DNA of 39,231 nucleotides from Corynebacterium minutissimum (GTDB lineage Bacteria > Actinomycetota > Actinomycetes > Mycobacteriales > Mycobacteriaceae). Under the pieces are notes generated by a model. It worked only from the letters and a program-made list of their open reading frames with translations, was not told where the DNA came from and ran no database searches. The translations under genes were made by a program, and so were the position numbers. Location of the stretch: NCBI RefSeq assembly GCF_000988205.1, contig NZ_LAYQ01000015.1, forward strand, positions 1 to 39,231. Direction: 5' to 3'. This document shows positions 16,813 through 25,390 of this stretch, one piece after another. Each line of letters starts with the position of its first letter. Position 1 is the stretch's first letter.

Positions 16813-18133
16813 TAGCGAAGCCACCACGCGAGCGGCCCAGAAGATTCGTGAAGTTGCGAAGGCGGGCACACACTTCATTGCCAATGCCGAGGTCATGCAA
16901 CAAAAGCTGTTCGGCTTCCAAGCGCAGCTAATGAATGTGCAGCCAGAGGCAATCGCCTTGGCCTTCGAGGTAGCAGCAATTCCAGATCCCGTCGCACGCG
17001 AGGCCGCAGAACAGGCGGCGTTGGGATATATGCAGGGCGTGCTTCAACAGCAGGTTATTGCCGCCATGCCCTATCAGCACGCGCTCATGGATGCGGCACC
17101 ACCCAGCGGTGGTGGGGATGTCAGTACCCAATTCGGCGCGGTCGCAGGTGATGGATCCCGCTACACCACGGAAGGCGTTGCCTGGCCGCAGCAGATTGCT
17201 GAGGCGATGGAAAGCGGCGCCGTCGGGCCAGGTTCCTTCGGCGTTGCAGACGGTGAAATCCAGGGGCTTGAAAGCGTTGGGATGGATGCTGGTGACATCG
17301 CGAAGTTTCATAGCGCATTGCATGATCGTGGACGCACGATCCTCAGCGAGTTGGGTTTCGGAGATTCGTTGGCACCCGTTAGTGCGGCGGACGTGAACAC
17401 GTCGGCCGCGAGCGCAGGCGTAGGAACACTGAACCCGTCTCATGCTGGTGTTCCGGGGACGTCGGCAACTCAGATTGGTGCGCCGAACATTGGCGCTGGT
17501 CTGAGTGGACTAGGAGGCCTAGGCAGCGGTGCCGGTGGGCAGGGACTTGGCGCCGTTGGCCTTGCGAATGCGCGCGGCAACGCGCTACCTGGGGGTGTTG
17601 CCGGACTCAGCGGCCGGGGGCTGGGCCGGTTACCGGAGATGTCGGCGAATCCGACGACTGCAGCGGCGGGGCTAGGCGGCTTCGGTACTGCGCCCAGCGG
17701 ACCGCAGACGGGTACGCACCCGGTTATCGGTGGCCTTCCCGGGGCCGTAGCGGGGAGTGGACTGCAGAGGGACGGAAGGGCGTCGCTAAGCGCAGGCAGT
17801 ATGGCCGGAGGAGGAGTGATCGGTGGCGCTGGTGGAGTTGGCGGCGTCGGCGCCGGCAGCGCCGGTGGTATTGGTAACGCTGGCGGTACAAATAGTGTCG
17901 TAGGTGCCGCTGGGGGAGCAGGCGCCGCAAAGGCTGGCGGCGGACAAACCCGCGGCGCGGGTATGCGGATGATGCCCATGATGGGCGGAGCAGCCCGCGG
18001 CGGTGAAAGCGAAAAGAGGATCAAATCCGTCACCACGCAGGTTGAACGCGATCCGAACCGCCGAGATCTCCTCGGTGAAGCGCCCGCGGTGCTGCCCGGA
18101 GTCATCGGCGAGTGGGCCCGGGAAGAAAACTAG
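16796..18133 (+). CDS. Putative type-VII-secretion-like protein with Gly/Ala-rich tail (PPE-like)
   Basis: The product is 445 aa if started at TTG 16796; the next in-frame ATG, 16895, would cut a helix. Residues 8-130 are helical (AAQKIREVAKAGTHFIANAE, then LMNVQPEAIALAFEVAAIPD). Residues about 195-400 are extremely Gly/Ala-rich (GLSGLGGLGSGAGGQGLG; GGVGGVGAGSAGGIGNAGG). The C terminus has a Met-rich GMRMMPMMGG followed by VERDPNRRDLLGEAPAVLPG and VIGEW. This helical head, Gly linker and VIGE-type end resemble PPE-like and WXG-type proteins beside DUF3558 genes in other mycolic-acid actinobacteria. No ESX machinery gene is in the window. Export is therefore inferred. The start is doubtful. 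Confidence 0.62.
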   Translation: MEEENDSEATTRAAQKIREVAKAGTHFIANAEVMQQKLFGFQAQLMNVQPEAIALAFEVAAIPDPVAREAAEQAALGYMQGVLQQQVIAAMPYQHALMDAAPPSGGGDVSTQFGAVAGDGSRYTTEGVAWPQQIAEAMESGAVGPGSFGVADGEIQGLESVGMDAGDIAKFHSALHDRGRTILSELGFGDSLAPVSAADVNTSAASAGVGTLNPSHAGVPGTSATQIGAPNIGAGLSGLGGLGSGAGGQGLGAVGLANARGNALPGGVAGLSGRGLGRLPEMSANPTTAAAGLGGFGTAPSGPQTGTHPVIGGLPGAVAGSGLQRDGRASLSAGSMAGGGVIGGAGGVGGVGAGSAGGIGNAGGTNSVVGAAGGAGAAKAGGGQTRGAGMRMMPMMGGAARGGESEKRIKSVTTQVERDPNRRDLLGEAPAVLPGVIGEWAREEN

Positions 18134-18176
18134 GGGCCGTGGGTGAGGGATATTCTCTCATAACCTCATAACGCGA

Positions 18177-18208
18177 AAAGCGGCGCCCGAATAACGGGAC
18201 GCCGCTTT
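18177..18208. terminator. Bidirectional intrinsic terminator
   Basis: AAAGCGGCG (18177-18185) pairs with CGCCGCTTT (18200-18208) and CCCG with CGGG inside, with a one-base bulge and an AATAA loop. T residues follow on the plus strand and CTTTT on the minus strand. It separates the convergent Gly-rich protein gene and the small lipoprotein gene. Confidence 0.8.
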
Positions 18209-18229
18209 CGCTTTAAGCTGACGGTGAGC

Positions 18230-18472
18230 CTACTGCTGAACCGGAGCAGTGGTGTACTCGGCCGGAGCAACCTCAGTCTCAGCCGTGGCTTCAGTCTCAG
18301 CCGTTGCTGCGGTGGACTCGGATGCACCAGCACCCGGCGCCTCACCGGTGAAGGTGGCACCGGTGTCGACCTTCTCAGTGGAATCCTGCTCGCTCGGCGG
18401 GTGGCAAGCAGCCAGGGTGAGTCCAGCGGAGACAACCAGACCAGCGGCAGCGAAACGAGTGAACTTCTTCAT
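18230..18472 (-). CDS. Small lipoprotein, unknown function
   Basis: The product is 80 aa. The signal peptide has a clear lipobox, LAAC, at about residues 20-23. The mature part is about 58 residues, low in complexity, rich in Ala, Thr and Glu, and includes a near-repeat TAETEATAETEVA. It may be a cell-envelope spacer peptide; I know of no function. It lies 48 nt downstream of greA on the same strand and may be partly co-transcribed with it, and it ends in the bidirectional terminator. Confidence 0.75.
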   Translation of the reverse strand: MKKFTRFAAAGLVVSAGLTLAACHPPSEQDSTEKVDTGATFTGEAPGAGASESTAATAETEATAETEVAPAEYTTAPVQQ

Positions 18473-18520
18473 GTGATAAAACTCTTTCTCAGAAAAACGA
18501 TGACCTAAGAGCAGTATAAA

Positions 18521-19042
18521 TTAGGACTTGCGCGGAGTTGCGGCCTTTGCGGAATCATAAGGTGCCGCGGAGACCACGGTCACCGACAAGGTCTTGCCGT
18601 TCGGCGCGGTGTACTCGCGGGTTTCGCCCTCAGCAGCACCCAGGAGGGCAGCACCCAGCGGGGACTGCTCGGAGTAGGTCTCCAGATCCTTGTTATCCGA
18701 TGCCGCAGCGCGGGTACCGATAAGGAAGGTCTCGCGGTCTTCCTTGTCACCGTTGTAGTAGACATGGACGACAGAACCGATGTGGGCAACGCCTTCCTGG
18801 ACGGCGGTGCGCTCGGTGGTGGAGTTAGCCAGAACCTCGGAGATCTGCTTGATGCGGGCCTCTTCCTGGTCCTGCATTTCGCGGGCGGCGTCGTAACCCG
18901 CGTTCTCCTTCAAGTCACCTTCCTCGCGGCGCTCATTAATCTCGGCGGCGACGACCGGGCGGTGGTCGATGAGGGCCTGCAGCTCGGCCTCGAGCTTGGC
19001 CTTGGTTTCCGGGGTGATGTACTGCTTCTGCTGCTCAGCCAT
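18521..19042 (-). CDS. greA: Transcription elongation factor GreA
   Basis: The 173-aa protein binds RNA polymerase and stimulates cleavage of backtracked RNA. The N-terminal coiled coil (residues about 8-78) contains the tip motif EINERREEGDLKENAGYDAA, with the acidic residues that enter the secondary channel. The C-terminal FKBP-like domain (from about 85) includes VVHVYYNGDKEDRETFLIGT and SPLGAALLGAAEGE. GGAAGG lies 6 nt before the ATG. The order greA - DUF4307 - mca (divergent) is the actinobacterial arrangement (Rv1080c-Rv1082). Confidence 0.95.
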   Translation of the reverse strand: MAEQQKQYITPETKAKLEAELQALIDHRPVVAAEINERREEGDLKENAGYDAAREMQDQEEARIKQISEVLANSTTERTAVQEGVAHIGSVVHVYYNGDKEDRETFLIGTRAAASDNKDLETYSEQSPLGAALLGAAEGETREYTAPNGKTLSVTVVSAAPYDSAKAATPRKS

Positions 19043-19139
19043 AGTGCAACCTTCCGTTGACGGTTCCTGATGAACGGTTTTATTTCTTAAAGACTGGGCC
19101 TAAAAGCGCAGGTGGCGCGGCCCATTCAGAACGCTCAAC

Positions 19140-19145
19140 ATACTA
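19140..19145 (-). promoter_or_regulatory. Possible -10 box of greA
   Basis: TAGTAT on the minus strand (19145-19140) fits TAnnnT and would give a leader of about 90 nt. An overlapping TATGCT is an alternative. The -35 region falls at the end of the DUF4307 gene and is not recognisable. Confidence 0.3.
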
Positions 19146-19159
19146 GCATAGCTGGGCTT

Positions 19160-19651
19160 TTACTCGGCGTTTGCCTCACCCGCAGAATCCATGGTGCTGA
19201 TATCGAGGTAGGAGGGGATATTTCCGGAGCAGCCGTAGACGCCACCGGCGACGGCAGGGTGATTGGTAGGGATGTCCACGGCGACGCGCTGGGCGGCTTC
19301 GCCGCCAGCCGGCACGGCAATTTCGCGGCGGCCCACCTCTGCCTTGGAATAGTCAAAAGCCTGCACGATGCAATAGGCAGGCTCCTCCACGCGGTTGCGG
19401 GTGATGTCTACCCACACGCGGGCGGTATCGTCGGAAAGAATCTCGTGGGTGACATAGGAGATGTCCGCGTTAATTTTCTGTTGGCTGCGCACGTACTGCA
19501 CGCCAAAGACGACGGCCGCCACCAGCATGCCCAGGAAAATCAGGACTAGGGCCCGATTGGTCCAGGATTTCCCCGTGCGAGCAGAGGAGGACGAGGAACC
19601 GTAGCGAGACCGTGCGCGTGCGGAGCGAGAAGCAGGTTGGGCGTCAGACAT
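19160..19651 (-). CDS. DUF4307 family membrane protein
   Basis: The 163-aa protein has a short basic Ser/Arg-rich cytoplasmic N terminus (about 35 residues), one transmembrane helix at about 36-56 (ALVLIFLGMLVAAVVFGVQY), and an extracytoplasmic beta-rich domain with TARVWVDITRNRVEEPAYCI. This is DUF4307, found between greA and mca in Actinobacteria and of unknown function. I chose the ATG at 19651 because TAGAAT lies exactly 7 nt upstream on the minus strand (leaderless). A longer frame would add six residues. It is divergent from mca. Confidence 0.85.
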   Translation of the reverse strand: MSDAQPASRSARARSRYGSSSSSARTGKSWTNRALVLIFLGMLVAAVVFGVQYVRSQQKINADISYVTHEILSDDTARVWVDITRNRVEEPAYCIVQAFDYSKAEVGRREIAVPAGGEAAQRVAVDIPTNHPAVAGGVYGCSGNIPSYLDISTMDSAGEANAE

Positions 19652-19743
19652 GAGTCTGATTCTATCCAACGGTCGCTACGAAGTTACTATCCACTAGACT
19701 GGGCCTCTGTTTAAAGAAGCGATGTAGGGAGATGTATCACCCA

Positions 19744-20634
19744 GTGAGCACAAAGCGCCTTTTGGCTATTCACGCGCACCCTGACGATGAATCCTCGAAG
19801 GGTGCTGCGACGACCGCGAAGTATGCCGCGGAGGGAGCGGAAGTCCTCGTCGTGACCTGCACCGGCGGTGAGCGGGGGGATATCATCAACCCAGCCATGG
19901 ACCGTCCCGGCGTCCTCGAGAACATGGGCAGTATTCGTCGTGAAGAAATGGCGAAGGCCGCCGCCGCCTTGGGAGTACAGCACCGGTGGCTCGGGCACGT
20001 GGACTCGGGCCTTCCGGGTAATCCGCTGGCCCCCAATATCAAGGACCTGCTGCCTGAGGGCTGCTTTGCTCTCAAAGAAGATGATGATGTGGCCCAAGAA
20101 CTCGTGGAGATCATTCGGGAGTTCCGCCCCCAAGTCATCATTACTTATGACGAAAACGGCGGCTACCCGCACCCGGATCACCTCATGGTCTACCGTGCTT
20201 CTATGTTGGCGTGGGAGAAGGCGGGCGATGCCGCCTACCACCCAGAATTGGGAGAGCCGTGGGAGCCGCAGAAGCTCTACTACACGCACGGTTTCGTGTA
20301 CCAGAGAATGAAGATCTTTCACGACCTCCTGGTAGAAGAGGGAAAGATTAGCCCCTATGAGCCGATGTTGGCGCGCTGGGACACCGCTTTTGGTGACATC
20401 ATGGCGCGCGTGACCACGCAGGTAGAGTGCGCGGATTACTTCCAAAACCGGGAGGACGCCCTGCGCGCGCACGCCACCCAAATCGATCCGGCTGGTGCTT
20501 TCCTCGCTACGCCCGTCGCCGTGCAGCAGGAGCATTGGCCAACGGAGGAGTTCGAGTTGGCCAAGACCCGTGTCTCGTCCTCACTGCCAGAGGACGACCT
20601 ATTTGCGGGAATCCCGGAAGTAGGGGAATCTTAA
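19744..20634 (+). CDS. mca: Mycothiol S-conjugate amidase Mca
   Basis: This zinc amidase of the PIG-L/LmbE fold cleaves mycothiol S-conjugates to a mercapturic acid and GlcN-Ins, detoxifying electrophiles and antibiotics. The product is 296 aa. Zinc-binding AHPDDESSKGAATTAKYA is at the N terminus and the second metal site is GGYPHPDHLMVYRASM near residue 140. TCTGGERGDI is also typical of Mca and the paralogue MshB. The Mca choice rests on the conserved place next to DUF4307/greA. GTG 19744 (MSTKRLLAIHAHPDDES) fits family N termini best; ATG 19732 would add four residues, but its AGGGAG is too close. Confidence 0.9.
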   Translation: MSTKRLLAIHAHPDDESSKGAATTAKYAAEGAEVLVVTCTGGERGDIINPAMDRPGVLENMGSIRREEMAKAAAALGVQHRWLGHVDSGLPGNPLAPNIKDLLPEGCFALKEDDDVAQELVEIIREFRPQVIITYDENGGYPHPDHLMVYRASMLAWEKAGDAAYHPELGEPWEPQKLYYTHGFVYQRMKIFHDLLVEEGKISPYEPMLARWDTAFGDIMARVTTQVECADYFQNREDALRAHATQIDPAGAFLATPVAVQQEHWPTEEFELAKTRVSSSLPEDDLFAGIPEVGES

Positions 20635-20637
20635 AGT

Positions 20638-20931
20638 ATGAACGCTTTGTACTTCGCGGCGCATGACGTCGCCCTGCTCGCCCAAGGGAGCCAAAGCGGG
20701 CCGGTGGGACCGGAGTTCGGTAAGGCCTCGCCCATTGGTTTGCTGATCCTCGTTCTCATGGGAGTGGCCGTCCTTTTTGCAGGCTGGAACTTTCACCGCC
20801 GCTATTCGCGCTTCCGCCGCCGCACCATGTTCGCGCAGGATCATGGCATCGATCCTTTTGATGATGAGGCGGTCGATGCGGCAATGAAGGAAGCCGGCAT
20901 CCTCGATAACAGCAAGAAGTCCATCTTTTAA
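20638..20931 (+). CDS. Small membrane protein downstream of mca
   Basis: The product is 97 aa: a short N-terminal region, one transmembrane helix at about 32-52 (PIGLLILVLMGVAVLFAGWN), then a basic stretch (RRYSRFRRRTMFAQ) and an acidic C terminus. It starts 3 nt after the mca stop and is 21 nt before the prenyl synthase, so the three form an operon. A similarly placed short membrane protein occurs in mycobacteria (Rv1083). Function is unknown. Confidence 0.8.
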   Translation: MNALYFAAHDVALLAQGSQSGPVGPEFGKASPIGLLILVLMGVAVLFAGWNFHRRYSRFRRRTMFAQDHGIDPFDDEAVDAAMKEAGILDNSKKSIF

Positions 20932-20952
20932 CGCAGAGGACGTTTCCCCACC

Positions 20953-21723
20953 GTGAAGTTCCTAAGCCAGCTCCTATACCCCCTGTATGAGGCGCGCCTA
21001 ACGCGTGAGATTAAAAACAAACCGCAACCACGCCACGTGGCAATCATGGCGGATGGCAATCGCCGCTGGGCGCGCGAGGCGGGCTTTACGGATATCAGCC
21101 ACGGCCACCGGCAAGGCGCGCGGAAGATCAGTGAGATGATTTCGTGGTGCCAGGGCACCGACATTGAAGTCGTCACTATCTACTTGCTGTCGACGGAAAA
21201 CTTGAAGCGCAGCGAGCAGGAAGTGCAGCTGCTCTTCGACATCATCTCGGATGTCGTCACGCACCTCTCCCAGGGTGACTTGGACTGTCAGATCCGTCTC
21301 GTCGGGCACTTAGATCTGCTCCCCGAACAGGTCACAGCCAAGATGCAGAGTGCGGCTGAGGCTACCGAGGATCACCAAGGCGTCATCGTCAATATCGCGG
21401 TGGGCTACGGCGGGCGCCAAGAAATTGTGGATGCCGTGCAGAACCTGATCCGCAGTGAAGCACGCAAGGGGCTGAGCGCTGAAGAAATCGCGGAGAACGT
21501 GACTGCGGAGGCCATCACGGGCAACCTGTACACCAAAGGGTTGCCGGACCCCGACCTCGTCATCCGCACTTCCGGTGAGCAGCGGCTGTCCGGGTTCCTT
21601 CTGTGGCAGGCAGCCTATTCCGAGATTTGGTTCACGGATACCTACTGGCCAGCATTTCGCCGGGTGGATTTCCTGCGCGCCTTGCGCGACTATTCTCAGC
21701 GCTCGCGCCGCTTTGGGCGCTAG
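20953..21723 (+). CDS. Z-isoprenyl diphosphate synthase (UppS family)
   Basis: The 256-aa cis-prenyltransferase adds isopentenyl diphosphate units. The pyrophosphate-binding motif HVAIMADGNRRWAREAGF is near residue 28. VVTIYLLSTENLKRS (about 75) and DLVIRTSGEQRLSGFLLWQA and AYSEIWFTDTYWP (about 200-235) are diagnostic. Mycobacteria have two such enzymes: a short-chain Z-farnesyl synthase (Rv1086) near mca/coaA, and a decaprenyl synthase elsewhere. By position this should be the Rv1086-type enzyme, which primes polyprenyl-phosphate synthesis, but product length cannot be read from sequence. The start is GTG 20953 with AGAGGA about 12 nt upstream. Confidence 0.88.
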   Translation: MKFLSQLLYPLYEARLTREIKNKPQPRHVAIMADGNRRWAREAGFTDISHGHRQGARKISEMISWCQGTDIEVVTIYLLSTENLKRSEQEVQLLFDIISDVVTHLSQGDLDCQIRLVGHLDLLPEQVTAKMQSAAEATEDHQGVIVNIAVGYGGRQEIVDAVQNLIRSEARKGLSAEEIAENVTAEAITGNLYTKGLPDPDLVIRTSGEQRLSGFLLWQAAYSEIWFTDTYWPAFRRVDFLRALRDYSQRSRRFGR

Positions 21724-21737
21724 CCGGGTGACGCCGC

Positions 21738-22664
21738 CTAGAGCTTGCGCATCCTGACCTGTTCCACCAAATGGTGTGAGCCTTTGCGCAGAACCAGGGA
21801 AGCGCGCACCCGGGTGGGCAAAATATTCTCAATGAGGTTGGGCAGGTTGATGGACTGCCAGATCTCACGTGCCTGCGCGTAGGCTTCCTCATCCGTCATG
21901 TCCGCGAAGGAAGCGAAGTGCGCGCCCGGCTCGCGGAAGGCAGTGTGCCGGAGTTTGAGGAAGCGGTCGATGTACCACTTCTCAATGTCGTCCACGCGGG
22001 CATCGACGTAGACAGAGAAGTCAAAGAGATCCGACACCATGAGGGTTGGCCCGGTCTGCAGGACGTTGAGGCCTTCCAGGATGAGGATGTCCGGTTGCCG
22101 GACCTCTTGGAATTCATCGGGGACGATGTCATAGGACACGTGCGAATACAGCGGTGCGGTAACCAGTGGTTTGCCGGATTTAACGTCGGTAACAAATCGC
22201 ATGAGCGCGCGGCGGTCATAAGACTCCGGATAGCCCTTGCGCTGCATTAGCCCATGCTCTTTGAGGTAGGCGGTGGGGTAGAGGAAACCATCGGTGGTGA
22301 CGAGGTCGACCTTCGGGTGGGAATCCCAGCGTTCCAAGAGCACTTGGAGCAAGCGCGCCGTCGTCGATTTACCCACGGCGACGGAGCCGGCGACGCCGAT
22401 GACGAAAGGCACGTGCGTCGGTGGGTTACCCAAAAAGGCCTCGGTGGCGGCGGTGAGTTTCTGGCGGGCCTCCACCTGCATGTGAATGAGACGGGATAGC
22501 GGCAGATAGACTTCAGCCACCTCGGTGAGATCGATGCGGTCACCAATACCACGGAGTTTTTCCACCTCGGTGGCCGTCAACACCTGTGGCATGGATTTAC
22601 GCAGGGCACGCCACGTATCGCGGTCAAAATCGAGGTACGGGCTCGCATCGGTCATTCGCGCCAT
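21738..22664 (-). CDS. coaA: Pantothenate kinase, type I
   Basis: The 308-aa enzyme phosphorylates pantothenate, the first committed step of CoA synthesis. The P-loop [20 protein letters not shown] is near residue 90-110. Further type I motifs are [33 protein letters not shown] and [16 protein letters not shown]. Full family length. The ATG at 22664 is 7 nt after GACAAT on the minus strand, which suggests a leaderless mRNA; the internal ATG at 22655 is an alternative. It is convergent with the prenyl synthase and divergent from glyA, as in mycobacteria (coaA Rv1092c, glyA Rv1093). Confidence 0.95.
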   Translation of the reverse strand: MARMTDASPYLDFDRDTWRALRKSMPQVLTATEVEKLRGIGDRIDLTEVAEVYLPLSRLIHMQVEARQKLTAATEAFLGNPPTHVPFVIGVAGSVAVGKSTTARLLQVLLERWDSHPKVDLVTTDGFLYPTAYLKEHGLMQRKGYPESYDRRALMRFVTDVKSGKPLVTAPLYSHVSYDIVPDEFQEVRQPDILILEGLNVLQTGPTLMVSDLFDFSVYVDARVDDIEKWYIDRFLKLRHTAFREPGAHFASFADMTDEEAYAQAREIWQSINLPNLIENILPTRVRASLVLRKGSHHLVEQVRMRKL

Positions 22665-22860
22665 GCCGACTATTGTCGCACTGCATCCGGCGCCTCGTGC
22701 AATTGCCCCGAATGAAAAGATTCTTAGAGGCCCCCGCGCGGGGGATAGGGGCGTTAGGATGTAGAACTAGCTTCGGCGATTTCTAAAGTCGGTGGTGTTG
22801 TGCTGCGAGCGGGCGCCGCTGGCTATCTTGACCATCTGTAGGAAGGGACACCACGCTTTC

Positions 22861-24161
22861 ATGACGACTACGAACAATTCAGACGTGCGCTACCAGGAGA
22901 TGCGCGATCTTGACCCCGAGGTCTTCGATGCTATTTCCGGTGAGATTGCTCGTCAGCGCGATACCCTCGAGATGATTGCTTCGGAGAACTTCGTCCCCCG
23001 CGCCGTTCTGCAGGCGCAGGGTTCTGTTCTCACCAACAAGTACGCAGAGGGCTACCCGGGGCGCCGCTACTACGGCGGCTGCGAGCACGTTGATGTCGTG
23101 GAGGACCTGGCTCGCGATCGTGCCAAGCGCTTTTCGACGCCGAATTTGCCAACGTCCAGCCGCACTCCGGTGCTCAGGCCAACGCTGCGGTGCTGGCGTC
23201 GCTGATCCAGCCGGGTGACAAGATCATGGGCCTGTCCTTGGCTCATGGTGGTCACCTGACCCACGGTATGAAGCTGAACTTCTCCGGCAAGCTTTACGAC
23301 GTTGCCGCGTATGAGGTCGACCCGGAGACCATGCGCCTCGACATGGACAAGGTCCGCGAGCAGGCTCTGGCTGAGAAGCCGCAGGTGATCATTGCTGGTT
23401 GGTCCGCCTACCCGCGGACCATCGACTTTGAGGCCTTCCGCTCCATCGCCGATGAGGTCGGCGCCTACCTGTGGACGGATATGGCGCACTTCGCGGGCCT
23501 CGTGGCCGCCGGTCTGCACCCCTCCCCGGTGCCGCACTCCGATGTTGTGTCTTCCACCGTGCACAAGACGCTTGGTGGCCCGCGCTCCGGAATTATCTTG
23601 GCCAAGCAGGACTTTGCCAAGAAGATCAATTCCAACGTCTTCCCGGGCCAGCAGGGTGGTCCGCTGATGCACGTCATCGCGGCAAAGGCTATTGCTCTCA
23701 AGATTGCGGCCACCGAGGAGTTCAAGGAGCGCCAGGAGCGCACCCTGGAGGGCGCTCGCATTCTGGCTGAGCGCCTGACCGCTGAGGATTGCACCAAGGC
23801 GGGCGTCGACGTCCTTACCGGCGGCACCGACGTGCACCTCGTCCTGGCGGATCTGCGCAACTCTGAGCTCGATGGCCAGCAGGCAGAGGACCTCCTCCAC
23901 GAGGTCGGCATCACCGTGAACCGCAATGCAGTCCCGAACGATCCGCGCCCGCCGATGGTCACCTCCGGCCTGCGCATCGGCACCCCGGCCCTGGCCACCC
24001 GCGGCCTCGACGCGGCGGCCTTCACCGAGGTGGCCGATGTTATCGGTACCGCGCTAGCAAATGGTAAGAACGCGGACGTCGCCAAGCTGCGTGCCCGCGT
24101 GGAGAAGGTCGCCGCGGACTTCCCACTCTACGACGGCCTTGAGGACTGGAAGCTGGTCTAA
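22861..24161 (+). CDS. glyA: Serine hydroxymethyltransferase (frame broken once)
   Basis: This PLP enzyme converts serine and tetrahydrofolate to glycine and methylene-THF, the main one-carbon source. The first frame ([34 protein letters not shown]) ends near 23127. The rest continues in another frame from about 23130, with SVLTNK and GHLTHG regions, the PLP lysine region [16 protein letters not shown], and [13 protein letters not shown]. Adding one G at 23127 reads [20 protein letters not shown] and gives 433 aa, the normal size. The loss is again a G before C. AGGAAGGGA lies about 12 nt upstream of the ATG. The gene is expected to be essential, so I treat the break as an error. Confidence 0.95.
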
Positions 24162-24541
24162 GCTTTCTTGCGCTCCTCAGCGTGAGCTTTCCGGGCGGCC
24201 TCGAGCCACTCGGGCATTGCGCTGAGGAGCTCTTTGATTTCTGCGGTGGTGAGAGGGCGGTCCATGTCGTTCTTCTTCAGCGCGGTCACGGAAATGCCCA
24301 ACTTCTGTGCCACCACCGGGCGCGGGTGCGGGCCCTCGCGGCGTAGGGTGGCCAGCCACTCCGGTGGGTTCTCCTGCAAGTCGCGCAATTGCGCGTGCGT
24401 TACTGCATTGGCTTGAAACTCCTCCGGGGCGGCCGGCAGGTAGATGCCCAGTTTTTTAGCTGCGGTTTGCGCGCGCATGGCGGTACCGGAAGGCTGCTGG
24501 GTTTCGTTGGCTGGGGTTTCATTATTCGGGGTATCAGTCAC
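24158..24541 (-). CDS. DUF5997 family protein
   Basis: The 127-aa soluble protein matches DUF5997, a small actinobacterial family of unknown function. After a Thr/Asn/Glu-rich N terminus come [37 protein letters not shown] and [19 protein letters not shown], which look like a compact DNA-binding-type helical fold, though no function is established. I chose the GTG at 24541 because TAGCGT lies 7 nt upstream on the minus strand (leaderless); GTGs at 24547 and 24550 are alternatives. It is tail to tail with glyA and divergent from the LysR-effector-domain gene. Confidence 0.8.
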   Translation of the reverse strand: MTDTPNNETPANETQQPSGTAMRAQTAAKKLGIYLPAAPEEFQANAVTHAQLRDLQENPPEWLATLRREGPHPRPVVAQKLGISVTALKKNDMDRPLTTAEIKELLSAMPEWLEAARKAHAEERKKA

Positions 24542-24563
24542 GCTCACCACGCTAGCAGCACCG

Positions 24564-24576
24564 TAGTATGAGGTGC
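24564..24576 (+). promoter_or_regulatory. -10 box of a leaderless promoter
   Basis: TAGTAT (24564-24569) ends 7 nt before the ATG at 24577. The DUF5997 -10 candidate is only about 10 bp away on the other strand, so the two promoters overlap. Confidence 0.45.
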
Positions 24577-25278
24577 ATGCTCCGCCTTGTCTTTTGCACT
24601 GGTACAGAACCCGGTAAATGGTTTCGCCGCTACCGTGACTCGCATTCTCTCGAGTCCCTGGTGACCGCCGACGCCGATGATGCGATGGCGGCTCTTCTTG
24701 CCCAGGAAGCTGACCTTGCTCTGACCCGCCTGCCAGATCCGCGGATCGATGACAGCTTTCATGTGGTTCGGCTGTACGAGGAAGCGCCTGGGATCGCAGT
24801 TCCGAAGGATTCCGTGTACGCCGAGGTAGGGGAGGACATTACACCGGAGGATGTCGCCGAAGAGATCGTGAATTACCGGATTGCGCAGGATGGCAGCGTC
24901 GACGTCCCTGCCCTGCGTACCGCTCTCCAAGTTGTGGCAGCCAACGTGGGCGTGGCCATCGCACCTCGACCGCTGCTGAAGGTGCTCAGCAAGAAGCAAG
25001 TCGTGGCACTGGGCTTGGAGGATCCCACTGTTGCGCGCACGGAGATCGCTTTGGTGTGGCGCCGAGCAGACGATGGTGACGAGATTCAGGATTTCGTCGG
25101 CGTGGCGAAGGGAAGGACGCGGAATTCTTCCCGCAATGTTGCTGAGAAGCGCAGTGCCCGTGACAAAGCAAAGGCTAAACAAGCACGCAGAAAGTCGCAA
25201 GGAAAGTCTCACAAGGGCTCGATTTCCAAACCGTTATCGAAAAGATATAGGGGGTCTCAGCAGCGGAAACGTAGATAA
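24577..25278 (+). CDS. LysR substrate-binding-domain protein without HTH
   Basis: The product is 233 aa. Residues about 1-180 resemble the periplasmic-binding-type effector domain of LysR regulators: LRLVFCTGTEPGKW at the start, DLALTRLPDPRIDDSFHVVR, ALQVVAANVGVAIAPRPLLK and EIALVWRR near 165. The usual N-terminal winged helix is absent, because the ORF starts directly in the effector domain. The last 50 residues are very basic (DKAKAKQARRKSQGK, ending in RKRR) and could bind nucleic acid. The neighbour DUF5997 often accompanies this protein in Actinobacteria, so they may act together. ATG 24577 is favoured by the -10 box. Confidence 0.75.
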   Translation: MLRLVFCTGTEPGKWFRRYRDSHSLESLVTADADDAMAALLAQEADLALTRLPDPRIDDSFHVVRLYEEAPGIAVPKDSVYAEVGEDITPEDVAEEIVNYRIAQDGSVDVPALRTALQVVAANVGVAIAPRPLLKVLSKKQVVALGLEDPTVARTEIALVWRRADDGDEIQDFVGVAKGRTRNSSRNVAEKRSARDKAKAKQARRKSQGKSHKGSISKPLSKRYRGSQQRKRR

Positions 25279-25354
25279 GGAAGGCTCTTTGTTGTCAAAT
25301 CATAGGTGCATCGGTGGCGGGGCGGCCGCGGCCGAGCCTACGGTGGACTTTGTT

Positions 25355-25390
25355 CTCAACAAAAGTACTTAGAACAGTGCTCAACAAAAG
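25355..25390. repeat. Two direct repeats CTCAACAAAAG before the LGFP lipoprotein gene
   Basis: The 11-mer CTCAACAAAAG occurs at 25355-25365 and again at 25380-25390, with 25 bp between starts (about 2.4 helical turns). It lies 16-50 bp before the ATG at 25406. It may be a tandem operator, but I cannot assign a regulator. Confidence 0.55.

Noticed and set aside
17470..18105. Pro-rich open frame antisense to the Gly/Ala-rich protein
   Set aside because: GGN/GCN repeats read backwards give Pro and Ala; no start context or family.
22670..22860. Riboswitch in the glyA leader
   Set aside because: The gap is long enough, but I could not see conserved glycine, SAM or THF aptamer elements; only a GC-rich hairpin and a weak TAGGAT box.
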